From positions 1 through 22,678 of the forward strand of contig CAKUVB010000006.1 in assembly GCA_934693215.1 (NCBI GenBank): DNA of 22,678 nt, written 5' to 3'. Below the pieces are notes generated by a model that saw only the letters and a list, made by a program, of their open reading frames with translations, did not search any database and was not told the DNA's origin. The translations under genes were made by a program, and so were the position numbers. Positions 1 to 5,640 of the stretch are shown here, piece by piece (position 1 is the stretch's first letter; every line of letters begins with the position of its first letter). The DNA comes from an uncultured Candidatus Melainabacteria bacterium (GTDB lineage: Bacteria > Cyanobacteriota > Vampirovibrionia > Gastranaerophilales > Gastranaerophilaceae).

Positions 1-68
1 GAGTTTAAGTTTGTTTCAAAAAATGATGGCAAAACTCTCAAAATTTCATCATTAGTTATTTTCATCAT
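1..68 (-). CDS. Possible N-terminus of an unknown protein, cut by the left edge
   Basis: Reading leftward from an ATG at 68-66 there are 22 uninterrupted codons (begins MMKITNDEILRVLPSFF) before the window ends. The composition looks like ordinary protein, but the stretch is too short to assign a family. It follows gtrA on the same strand after a 52-bp gap. There is no Shine-Dalgarno sequence; a promoter-like pair (78-106) would start transcription about 3 nt before this ATG, so a near-leaderless message is possible. A chance open frame cannot be excluded at this length. Confidence 0.4.
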   Translation of the reverse strand, partial: MMKITNDEILRVLPSFFETNLN

Positions 69-77
69 AATGAGTTA

Positions 78-106
78 ATTTTAGCAAAGTGAAAAAAGTA
101 TTTCAA
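78..106 (-). promoter_or_regulatory. Candidate sigma-70 promoter for the left-edge gene
   Basis: On the minus strand TTGAAA (106-101) and TAAAAT (83-78) are separated by 17 nt. The expected start near 71 lies 3 nt upstream of the ATG at 68. The sequence is AT-rich, so chance matches are common. Confidence 0.35.
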
Positions 107-120
107 ATTGTAAACAAAAA

Positions 121-693
121 TTACAACATATCAATGTATTCATCTGACAAAACAGAACGAGCTGTTTTTTTCTTTTTGAATGCAAAATATTTAAACAAAA
201 CATACGTTACAACTGCAGATAAAACAAGTGCAAATGCTTGAGCAATATCAGTTTCGATAACAGGTGGTAAGAAATTTACTTTTTCAAAATATGAGGCTAA
301 CATTTCCAGAACAAAAACATTAACTAAATACCCAATAAACCACGTAGATAAACACTTGAAATATTGTTTAAATATATTGGAATTACCTCTTGCTCTAAAT
401 ACCATTAACCTTTGAGTTGAAAAAGATATAAACGATGATAAAAACCAAGCTAATGCCAACGAAATTTGTCTTAAAAATGTGTGAAAATTTAAAAATTTGA
501 ATACAATAAAAGAACTGATTAGCCAGTTATAAGTATCTAAAAGAGGTTCTCTGTAAAAAATAACTATGAAATGAAGAATACAAACGAACATCACAAGTGA
601 AACAAACGAATTGAATCCACCTACAAAAACAAACCTAAGTTTTTCCGGTAAATTAAACCATAAATCGTGAATTTGTGATAAATATTTCTTCAT
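121..693 (-). CDS. GtrA-family polytopic membrane protein
   Basis: 190 aa with four hydrophobic segments (about residues 20-48, 57-92, 113-133 and 148-170), the usual size and topology of GtrA-like proteins. GtrA proteins are thought to help move polyprenyl-phosphate-linked sugars across the inner membrane. Family-like landmarks are the LRFVFVGGFNSF entry to the first helix, an arginine-rich loop (STQRLMVFRARGN) after the second, and a basic exit (YVLFKYFAFKKKK). The start is supported by a GGAAG ribosome site just upstream. It is divergent from rfbA, consistent with a role in surface sugar assembly. A TTGACA-like -35 (769-764) exists on this strand but its -10 is poor. The substrate cannot be inferred. 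Confidence 0.8.
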   Translation of the reverse strand: MKKYLSQIHDLWFNLPEKLRFVFVGGFNSFVSLVMFVCILHFIVIFYREPLLDTYNWLISSFIVFKFLNFHTFLRQISLALAWFLSSFISFSTQRLMVFRARGNSNIFKQYFKCLSTWFIGYLVNVFVLEMLASYFEKVNFLPPVIETDIAQAFALVLSAVVTYVLFKYFAFKKKKTARSVLSDEYIDML

Positions 694-729
694 AACTTCC
701 TTAATAATTAATAATTGTACTACAAAAAA

Positions 730-758
730 TTGCCTTAGAACATAAATTAGGATATAAT
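730..758 (+). promoter_or_regulatory. Strong sigma-70 promoter for rfbA
   Basis: TTGCCT (730-735), a 17-nt spacer and a perfect TATAAT (753-758). The predicted start near 765 gives a leader of about 27 nt carrying the AGGAG site at 779-783. Confidence 0.75.
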
Positions 759-791
759 TTTTTTGTCAATTTATTTATAGGAGTACATTTA

Positions 792-1676
792 ATGAAAGGT
801 ATTATACTTGCTGCAGGTGCAGGAACCAGATTATATCCGGCATCTTTACCTATATCAAAGATTCTTCTTCCGATATATGATAAACCAATGATTTATTATC
901 CGCTATCTACACTTATGTTAGCCGGAATAAAAGATATACTTATCATTACAAACGAAAATGATTACGATAATTTTGTAAAAGTATTGGGTGATGGTTCTCA
1001 GTTTGGTATAAATCTTTCTTATAAAATTCAATATGTTCAACGTGGTATTGCTGATGCGTTCTTGATTGCAGAAGATTTTATTAACGGTGATGACGTTGCT
1101 TTAATTTTAGGAGATAACATTTTCCATGGACATGGTTTCTCTACAATGATGAAAGAGGCTATTACATCTAATCATGGGGCTACGGTGTTTGGATATCTAG
1201 TAAAAGACCCTGAAAGATTTGGAGTTGTAGAATTTGATAAGAATAAAAAAGCAATTTCACTTGAAGAAAAACCTGAAAAGCCAAAATCCAGTTATGCTGT
1301 AACAGGTCTTTATTTCTACGATAACAATGTTTGTAATTTTGCAAAACAACTTGAACCTTCTGCAAGAGGCGAACTTGAAATTACTGATTTGAATAAAATA
1401 TATCTTTCTAAAGGTATGCTAAATGTAGAAATATTAGGTAGAGGTTTCGCATGGTTAGATACAGGAACTCATGATTCTATGTTACAGGCAAGCAATTTTG
1501 TAAAATCAATGGAGCTTAATACAGGTGCTAAAATTTCATGCTTAGAAGAAATTGCATATAATCAAGGATTTATTTCCGGTGGAGAATTGTTAAAGAAAAT
1601 CGAAAAATACGGTAATAATCCTTATTACAACTATACAAGAAATATTGTTATGAACGATATGGTTTTGAATTCGTAA
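792..1676 (+). CDS. rfbA: Glucose-1-phosphate thymidylyltransferase (RmlA)
   Basis: 294 aa, the typical size of RmlA. It joins dTTP and glucose-1-phosphate to make dTDP-glucose, first step of the dTDP-deoxysugar pathway in the cytoplasm. Signature blocks are visible: MKGIILAAGAGTRLYP (nucleotide-binding loop), the LPISKILLPIYDKPMIYYPL segment with its conserved lysine, LGDNIFHGHGF (metal/nucleotide site) and EEKPEKPKSSYAVTGLYFYD. The start is set by AGGAG 8 nt upstream. It is monocistronic here, divergent from gtrA and about 15 kb from the RmlC-like gene at 17152. It could feed dTDP-glucose to the polysaccharide operon at 13040-20276, although rmlB is not in the window. Confidence 0.95.
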   Translation: MKGIILAAGAGTRLYPASLPISKILLPIYDKPMIYYPLSTLMLAGIKDILIITNENDYDNFVKVLGDGSQFGINLSYKIQYVQRGIADAFLIAEDFINGDDVALILGDNIFHGHGFSTMMKEAITSNHGATVFGYLVKDPERFGVVEFDKNKKAISLEEKPEKPKSSYAVTGLYFYDNNVCNFAKQLEPSARGELEITDLNKIYLSKGMLNVEILGRGFAWLDTGTHDSMLQASNFVKSMELNTGAKISCLEEIAYNQGFISGGELLKKIEKYGNNPYYNYTRNIVMNDMVLNS

Positions 1677-1724
1677 ATATTTGTTTGAGAGTCCTTAGTT
1701 TACTTAAGATTTGGTAACAATTTA

Positions 1725-1752
1725 TTTGCAATTTAAACATGTTTAATATAGT
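1725..1752 (+). promoter_or_regulatory. Candidate promoter of the rpmG-trnW-secE-nusG operon
   Basis: TTTGCA (1725-1730), a 16-nt spacer and TATAGT (1747-1752). The expected start near 1759 lies just upstream of the hairpin at 1770-1802, so that hairpin would be part of the leader. Confidence 0.4.
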
Positions 1753-1769
1753 ATGATAGAGCCGATAAT

Positions 1770-1802
1770 AAAAAAGAATGTGACAGTAGCACATTCTTTT
1801 TT
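1770..1802 (+). terminator. 13-bp hairpin with T-run: rfbA terminator or rpmG leader attenuator
   Basis: A perfect 13-bp stem (AAAAAAGAATGTG at 1770-1782 against 1790-1802) closes a 7-nt loop and ends in six T. Its shape is that of an intrinsic terminator. It lies 94 nt after rfbA but also downstream of the promoter candidate at 1725-1752, so it may act on either transcript. Confidence 0.7.
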
Positions 1803-1835
1803 AAATGGAAAACATAATTAAAAAGGAAAAGACAA

Positions 1836-2003
1836 ATGGGTATCAAAGGTAAAGTAGATAAGATGGTAGTTCTAGCTTGTGAAGAATGCAAAGAAAGAAA
1901 CTACACAACAACTAAAAACAAAAAAACTAATAAAGAAAGACTTGAATTAAACAAATATTGTCCAAAATGTCAAAAGAAAACTGTACACAAGGAAACAAAA
2001 TAG
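1836..2003 (+). CDS. rpmG: 50S ribosomal protein L33
   Basis: 55 aa, normal length for bacterial L33 (begins MGIKGKVDKMVVLACEECK). It carries the zinc-ribbon form: CEEC near residues 15-18 and CPKC near 42-45, with the family's central N-Y-T-T-x-K-N-K-K stretch. L33 is a small component of the large subunit near the E site. AAAGGAAAA lies about 9 nt upstream of the ATG. It is the first gene of the operon leading into tRNA-Trp, secE and nusG, an order common in bacteria. Because of the four cysteines it is the zinc-binding (C+) paralogue type. Confidence 0.95.
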   Translation: MGIKGKVDKMVVLACEECKERNYTTTKNKKTNKERLELNKYCPKCQKKTVHKETK

Positions 2004-2021
2004 TTTAGTTCGCGTGGTATA

Positions 2022-2130
2022 GTCCGATTAGGCAGTTGATTGTTGTATTAGATTTCAAGCATTATTGTAATCGGACGAGATGAATTATCATAGAAGTTAT
2101 TAGGTTTCTATTGAGGGTTAATGGCTTCTA
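2022..2130 (+). other. Two stem-loops in the rpmG to tRNA-Trp spacer
   Basis: Stem 1: GTCCGATTA (2022-2030) pairs perfectly with 2068-2076 (9 bp, 37-nt loop). Stem 2: TAGAAGTTATTA (2091-2102) pairs with TAATGGCTTCTA (2119-2130), 12 bp including two G-U pairs, 16-nt loop. Neither has a T-run, so they are not intrinsic terminators. Processing sites that release the tRNA and separate the mRNAs are a plausible role, but this is inference. Confidence 0.5.
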
Positions 2131-2134
2131 ATAT

Positions 2135-2207
2135 GCGTCCTTAGTTCAGTTGGTAGAACGTCGGTCTCCAAAACCGGATGTCGAGGGTTCGAGTCCTTCA
2201 GGGCGCG
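2135..2207 (+). tRNA. trnW: tRNA-Trp (anticodon CCA)
   Basis: A complete 73-nt cloverleaf: acceptor GCGTCCT pairing with AGGGCGC (one G-U), D-arm GTTC/GAAC, anticodon stem TCGGT/ACCGG with loop CTCCAAA and CCA at 2168-2170, T-arm GAGGG/CCTTC with TTCGAGT. The discriminator base is G2207, as expected for tRNA-Trp. The 3' CCA is not encoded. It lies inside the rpmG-secE transcription unit, 21 nt before secE. Confidence 0.97.
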
Positions 2208-2228
2208 AATTATATAAAAGGAAACAGA

Positions 2229-2426
2229 ATGAACGATACTGTAAATAATATAATTGCATACTTAAAAGCGGTAAGGCTTGAATGGTCAAAGATTAATTGG
2301 CCGGAAAGACGTCAAGTTATTGCAGAAACTATTTTTGTAGTAATTATCGTATTTGCATTCACTGTATCAGTTTATTTGATGGATATTATATTTAAAGCGG
2401 TGTTGGGTTTAATTCCAACCAGATAG
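2229..2426 (+). CDS. secE: Preprotein translocase subunit SecE
   Basis: 65 aa, the short single-helix form of SecE found in Gram-positive bacteria and cyanobacteria. SecE stabilises SecY in the inner-membrane Sec channel. Visible: an amphipathic N-terminal helix, the family motif EWSKINWPERRQV (about 17-29), then one membrane segment (about 33-58). The correct start is the ATG at 2229 behind AAAGGAAA; an upstream in-frame ATG at 2178 lies inside tRNA-Trp and is rejected. nusG follows after 9 nt, the near-universal secE-nusG pairing. Confidence 0.95.
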   Translation: MNDTVNNIIAYLKAVRLEWSKINWPERRQVIAETIFVVIIVFAFTVSVYLMDIIFKAVLGLIPTR

Positions 2427-2435
2427 GGTGAAAAG

Positions 2436-3047
2436 ATGGCTGAAAACGAAGAAAATATCTTAGAACAAGCTGAGGTAGAAGTTGCAGAACAAGCAACAGA
2501 ACCTGTAAAAAAAGAAAAGAAAGAGCAAAAACGCTGGTATATAGTACATACATATTCAGGTTACGAAAACAAGGTTAAGAGCAATCTTGAAAAACGTATT
2601 GAATATATGAATATGTCAGATAGAATTTTCAGAGTTGAAGTTCCTCAAAAAACTGTCACTCAAATAAAAGGTGGAAAAAAACAAGAAAAAGATGAAAAGA
2701 TTTTCCCTGGATACGTACTTGTTGAAATGATTATGGACGAAGATAGCTGGTACGTAGTTCGTCATACTGCAGGTGTTACAAAATTTGTTGGTTCTGCTAA
2801 AAAACCTATTCCTGCAAAAGACAGTGAAATCAAAAAAATTATCAACCGTTCATCAGCTCAAACTCAAAAAATCGAATTAGATGTTAAAGTTGGTGATAAA
2901 GTTAGAATTGTATCAGGTCCATTTGCTGAGTTTATCGGTGAAATTACAGAAGTATATCCTGATAAGGCAAAATTGAGAGCTAACGTATCAATCTTCGGTC
3001 GTGAAACTCCAGTTGAACTTGAATACAAACAAATACAAAAGATTTAA
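2436..3047 (+). CDS. nusG: Transcription termination/antitermination factor NusG
   Basis: 203 aa, cytoplasmic. The first 30 residues are an acidic/lysine-rich extension of low complexity. The NGN domain begins at KRWYIVHTYSGYENKV and includes FPGYVLVEM and the WYVVRHTAGVTKFVG block. A C-terminal KOW domain follows with VGDKVRIVSGPFAEFIGEI. NusG binds RNA polymerase and modulates pausing and termination, and its KOW domain links to S10 or Rho. It lies 9 nt after secE with a GGGTGA-like ribosome site, and rplK follows after a 62-nt gap holding an L1-type hairpin. Confidence 0.97.
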   Translation: MAENEENILEQAEVEVAEQATEPVKKEKKEQKRWYIVHTYSGYENKVKSNLEKRIEYMNMSDRIFRVEVPQKTVTQIKGGKKQEKDEKIFPGYVLVEMIMDEDSWYVVRHTAGVTKFVGSAKKPIPAKDSEIKKIINRSSAQTQKIELDVKVGDKVRIVSGPFAEFIGEITEVYPDKAKLRANVSIFGRETPVELEYKQIQKI

Positions 3048-3064
3048 TCAATTATTAACAGTAA

Positions 3065-3096
3065 TGTGGAAGGGGACGCCCCCCGTTATTACCACG
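3065..3096 (+). promoter_or_regulatory. Putative L1 binding hairpin upstream of rplK
   Basis: An outer stem GTGG/CCAC (3066-3069 with 3092-3095) and an inner stem GGGG/CCCC (3072-3075 with 3079-3082) flank an asymmetric internal loop (AA on the 5' side, about nine bases containing CGTTATTA on the 3' side). The rplK ribosome site (AAAGGAG) begins a few bases later. Ribosomal protein L1 is known to repress the rplK-rplA operon by binding an mRNA mimic of its 23S site; the assignment here rests on position and structure. Confidence 0.65.
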
Positions 3097-3109
3097 AAAG
3101 GAGATAAAA

Positions 3110-3535
3110 ATGGCAAAAAAAGTAGTAGGTAAAATTAAACTACAAATTCAAGCGGGTAAAGCTAATCCATCACCTCCGGTTGGTCCTGCGTTAGGTCAAC
3201 ATGGTGTTAACATCATGGATTTCTGTAAGCAATTCAATGCTAAAACAGAATCACAAGCTGGATATGTAATCCCTGTAATTATTGATGTATATGAAGACAG
3301 AAGTTTTTCATTCGTGACAAAATCACCTCCAGCATCAATCTTGATTAAAAAAGCATTAAACCTATCTAAAGGTTCTTCTAATACTAAAAAAGATACAGTT
3401 GGTGAAATCACTCACGCACAATTAGAAGAAATCGCTAAGATTAAAATGGACGACTTAAATGCAACTTCTATGGAAGCAGCAGTTAATATGATTAAAGGTT
3501 CATGCAGATCAATGGGTGTAAAAGTAGTAGATTAG
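3110..3535 (+). CDS. rplK: 50S ribosomal protein L11
   Basis: 141 aa, the standard L11 length. L11 forms part of the GTPase-associated centre with 23S rRNA and is needed for (p)ppGpp signalling by RelA-type enzymes. Visible: the proline-rich N-terminal domain (ANPSPPVGPALGQHGVNIMDF), the linker around KSPPASILIKKA and the C-terminal rRNA-binding domain ending GSCRSMGVKVVD. The start is fixed by AAAGGAGAT upstream. It is co-transcribed with rplA, 60 nt away, each preceded by a similar hairpin. Confidence 0.98.
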   Translation: MAKKVVGKIKLQIQAGKANPSPPVGPALGQHGVNIMDFCKQFNAKTESQAGYVIPVIIDVYEDRSFSFVTKSPPASILIKKALNLSKGSSNTKKDTVGEITHAQLEEIAKIKMDDLNATSMEAAVNMIKGSCRSMGVKVVD

Positions 3536-3550
3536 TTTAGTGACTTACAA

Positions 3551-3581
3551 ATGGAAGGACGTAATTGTCCGCTATGACCAT
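3551..3581 (+). promoter_or_regulatory. Second L1-type hairpin, upstream of rplA
   Basis: Outer stem ATGG/CCAT (3551-3554 with 3578-3581) and inner stem GGAC/GTCC (3557-3560 with 3567-3570). It has the same AA 5' bulge and a related 3' loop as the site before rplK. Both stems differ in sequence from the first copy yet still pair, so they covary. The AAAGGA ribosome site of rplA follows at once, suggesting independent translational control of rplA. Confidence 0.6.
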
Positions 3582-3595
3582 GAAAGGATAAAAAA

Positions 3596-4321
3596 ATGGC
3601 AAAATTAACAAAAAAACAACAAAAAACAAAGGAATTACTTGAAGGTTTTGTACAACCGGCTAGTATTTCTGATGCAATAGACAAACTTCAAGAAGTATCA
3701 AAAGAAGTTTGCAAATTCAACGAAACAGTAGAATGCCACATGAGATTAGGTATCGAAGTAAAACACGCAGACCAACAAATCCGTTCAACTGTAGTATTAC
3801 CTGCAGGTTTGGGTAAGGAAGTAAGAGTTTGTGTTATCGCAAAAGGTGCAAAAGTTAATGAAGCTACAGAAGCTGGAGCAGATTTTGCAGGAACTGAAGA
3901 TATCATTGATAAAATCGCTGGTGGCTGGTTTGAATTTGATACATTAATTGCAACACCTGATTGTATGGGTATGTTAGGTAAATTAGGTAGAGTGTTAGGT
4001 CCAAAAGGCTTGATGCCAAACCCTAAAACAGGTACTGTAACATTAGACATCGCTGGTGCTGTAAAAGCTGCTAAAGCAGGTAAAGTTGAATTCCGTGCTG
4101 ACAAGCAAGGTATGATTCACTGTCCTGTTGGTAAAATCCAGTTTGCAGCAGACGACCTTAAGAAAAACTTTGCAACATTAGCAGAAGCTATTTTGAAAGC
4201 AAAACCTGCATCTGCAAAGGGTACTTATGTTAAGTCTGTTTATGTAACAACAACTATGGGACCAAGCATTAAGATTGATTCTAAAAACTTGGCTTCAGAT
4301 GTTAAAGAAATTGTTGGTTGA
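3596..4321 (+). CDS. rplA: 50S ribosomal protein L1
   Basis: 241 aa, slightly above the usual 230 because of a lysine-rich N-terminus. L1 binds the mobile L1 stalk of 23S rRNA, helps E-site tRNA release, and is the known translational repressor of its own operon. Signature segments: GADFAGTEDIIDKIAGGW, ATPDCMGMLGKLGRVLGPK, GLMPNPKTGTVT, and the C-terminal KGTYVKSVYVTTTMGPSIKID. The AAAGGA ribosome site is 9-10 nt upstream. Unlike many bacteria, rplJ/rplL do not follow; a strong terminator begins 7 nt after the stop codon. Confidence 0.98.
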   Translation: MAKLTKKQQKTKELLEGFVQPASISDAIDKLQEVSKEVCKFNETVECHMRLGIEVKHADQQIRSTVVLPAGLGKEVRVCVIAKGAKVNEATEAGADFAGTEDIIDKIAGGWFEFDTLIATPDCMGMLGKLGRVLGPKGLMPNPKTGTVTLDIAGAVKAAKAGKVEFRADKQGMIHCPVGKIQFAADDLKKNFATLAEAILKAKPASAKGTYVKSVYVTTTMGPSIKIDSKNLASDVKEIVG

Positions 4322-4327
4322 TACTTT

Positions 4328-4355
4328 GGGGGTTTATTTTGACCCCCTTTTTTTT
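4328..4355 (+). terminator. Intrinsic terminator of the rplK-rplA operon
   Basis: GGGGGT (4328-4333) pairs with ACCCCC (4342-4347) over an 8-nt loop, followed directly by eight T. Confidence 0.92.
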
Positions 4356-4363
4356 AACCACCT

Positions 4364-4393
4364 AAAAAACCGAGTTATATAACTCGGTTTTTT
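4364..4393. terminator. Perfect 30-nt palindrome, bidirectional terminator
   Basis: Six A, the core CCGAGTTATATAACTCGG and six T form an exact palindrome. It reads as a terminator on both strands and lies between the convergent rplA (+) and sigma-factor (-) genes. Confidence 0.85.
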
Positions 4394-4461
4394 ATTGCGA
4401 TTTTACTGTCATTACAAGCGATAACAACATAATCCAACAAAGAAAGAATTTGGTGCGGGGT

Positions 4462-4482
4462 TTGGGGTTGCATAAACCCCAA
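4462..4482. repeat. Short inverted repeat
   Basis: TTGGGGTT (4462-4469) and AACCCCAA (4475-4482) form an 8-bp perfect stem with a 5-nt loop; the 5' side is preceded by a second GGGGTTT. No T-run follows on the plus strand. Its role is unknown; it sits in the non-coding stretch 4394-4635 with other palindromic elements. Confidence 0.55.
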
Positions 4483-4504
4483 TTATAAAATAACCAACAT
4501 TGAC

Positions 4505-4573
4505 AGATTCTGAATAACTCGAAAATTATATATTCGCTAATGCTCATAAAATTTTCTACGTTTTCAGAATGAC
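4505..4573 (-). repeat. Intergenic palindromic element with GTCATTCTGAA / TTCAGAATCT ends
   Basis: On the minus strand the element opens with GTCATTCTGAA (4573-4563) and closes with TTCAGAATCT (4514-4505), which are inverted repeats of each other. A nested GAAAATT/AATTTTC pair lies inside. The same two ends, separated by only five bases, occur in frame inside the large gene at 6209-6234 and 7712-7737, so this is one dispersed family. Confidence 0.7.
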
Positions 4574-4591
4574 AAAAAATTTCTTATGCAA

Positions 4592-4619
4592 TTCAAAATC
4601 ATAGATTTTTTGAAATGAC
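4592..4619 (-). repeat. Dispersed repeat, copy A (homologous to 11675-11702)
   Basis: The minus strand of this 28-nt segment matches 11675-11702 (+) at 25 of 28 positions by eye, sharing GTCATT at the start, the core AAAAATCTATGA and TTTGAA at the end. Both copies are intergenic. It directly precedes the stop codon of the sigma-factor gene. Confidence 0.65.
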
Positions 4620-4635
4620 ATTTTTCTTATTTATT

Positions 4636-5535
4636 TCACACTGCAAGATATACTTTATTTTCTTGGCAAGCCTCGTTGTTTCTCAATTTGCGTAAGGCTT
4701 CACTTTCTAACTGTCTAATTCGTTCTTTAGAAAACCCCATACAACGTCCTAATTGCTCAAGAGTTTGACATTCTTGCTCGTTTATCCCGAACCGTTTTAT
4801 TATAATATTTTTTTCACGTTCATCAAGATATCGCAAAATTTCTTCCACATCTTTTGTCATAGATATTTTTTCTACATATCTTTCAGGTGAACGGCATGAA
4901 TCATCTTCTATATAATCCGATATCGTCAAATCATCTGTTACAGGAGTTTCAAGACTTATTGGCTCTGATATTATTGCTTTTTTAATTGAATGTAATTTCT
5001 TTTTAGAAATTTTCAATAAGTTCATAAGCTCTATATCTGTTGGCTCTCTACCGTTATCATAGATAAATTGTGAAAATGTTTTTTTGTATATTCTGATTTT
5101 ATCTAGCATATGAACGGGTATTCTAATTGTTTTTGAGCTATTTGCTATTGCCCTAGTAATAGTTTGCCTAATCCACCATGTTGCATAGGTTGAAAACCTA
5201 AAATTTTTTGTATAATCAAATTTTTCTGAAGCTCTTATCAAGCCTAGTGAACCCTCTTGCACCAAATCCATAAACAAAACCCCGTTTCCTATATATTTTT
5301 TAGCTATACTTATCACAAGTCTAAGGTTTGCATTAACAAGTTTTTGCTTAGCCTGTTGTGATTCTATAGGATTTCCTTCTGCAATAAGTTTTGCAAGCCT
5401 AAGTTCTTCTTGATGATTAATCATTTTAGTTTTACCAACATCTTTGAGATACATTTGTAAAATATCATCATCTAATGCGATTGAATTGAATGTTTTTATA
5501 TTTTCATTAGTATTTGAAACACTATTTGTACTCAT
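4636..5535 (-). CDS. Sigma-70 family RNA polymerase sigma factor (group 1/2 type)
   Basis: 299 aa. It directs RNA polymerase to -10/-35 promoters. Domains in order: a short N-terminus with no region 1.1; region 1.2 (DDDILQMYLKDVGKTKMI, about 23-40); region 2 (about 68-145) with VNANLRLVISIAKKY, GVLFMDLVQEGSLGLIRA and the -10 recognition/melting segment FRFSTYATWWIRQTITRAI; region 3 (about 150-195); region 4 with the -35 helix GFSKERIRQLESEALRKLRN (about 268-287). Region 2.4 is near-canonical, so it should read ordinary promoters. Lack of region 1.1 fits a group 2 (non-essential) paralogue, but short primary factors exist, so rpoD/sigA is not excluded. An AGGAGAA ribosome site sets the start. 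It is divergent from the giant repeat gene. Confidence 0.93.
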   Translation of the reverse strand: MSTNSVSNTNENIKTFNSIALDDDILQMYLKDVGKTKMINHQEELRLAKLIAEGNPIESQQAKQKLVNANLRLVISIAKKYIGNGVLFMDLVQEGSLGLIRASEKFDYTKNFRFSTYATWWIRQTITRAIANSSKTIRIPVHMLDKIRIYKKTFSQFIYDNGREPTDIELMNLLKISKKKLHSIKKAIISEPISLETPVTDDLTISDYIEDDSCRSPERYVEKISMTKDVEEILRYLDEREKNIIIKRFGINEQECQTLEQLGRCMGFSKERIRQLESEALRKLRNNEACQENKVYLAV

Positions 5536-5640
5536 CAGCTATTCTCCTCATTAGTTTAATACACTAACTCCACTCTATAAGATAGACGATTTTTTAGAAA
5601 TTTTGTTGCATTATTGCAAAAATCCAGTAATAATAATATT

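Noticed and set aside
741..769. Promoter for gtrA from TTGACA at 769-764 (-)
   Set aside because: The -35 is perfect but no acceptable -10 lies 16-18 nt further; possible but unsupported.
2022..2076. Degenerate second tRNA before tRNA-Trp
   Set aside because: Only one long stem can be drawn; no D-arm, anticodon arm or T-arm with TTCRA loop.
2178..2228. Upstream in-frame ATG for secE
   Set aside because: It lies inside tRNA-Trp. The ATG at 2229 has AAAGGAAA upstream and gives the normal 65-aa SecE.
5614..5640. TTG start adding nine residues to the giant gene
   Set aside because: No ribosome site and a rare start codon; ATG 5641 is preferred, though not proven.
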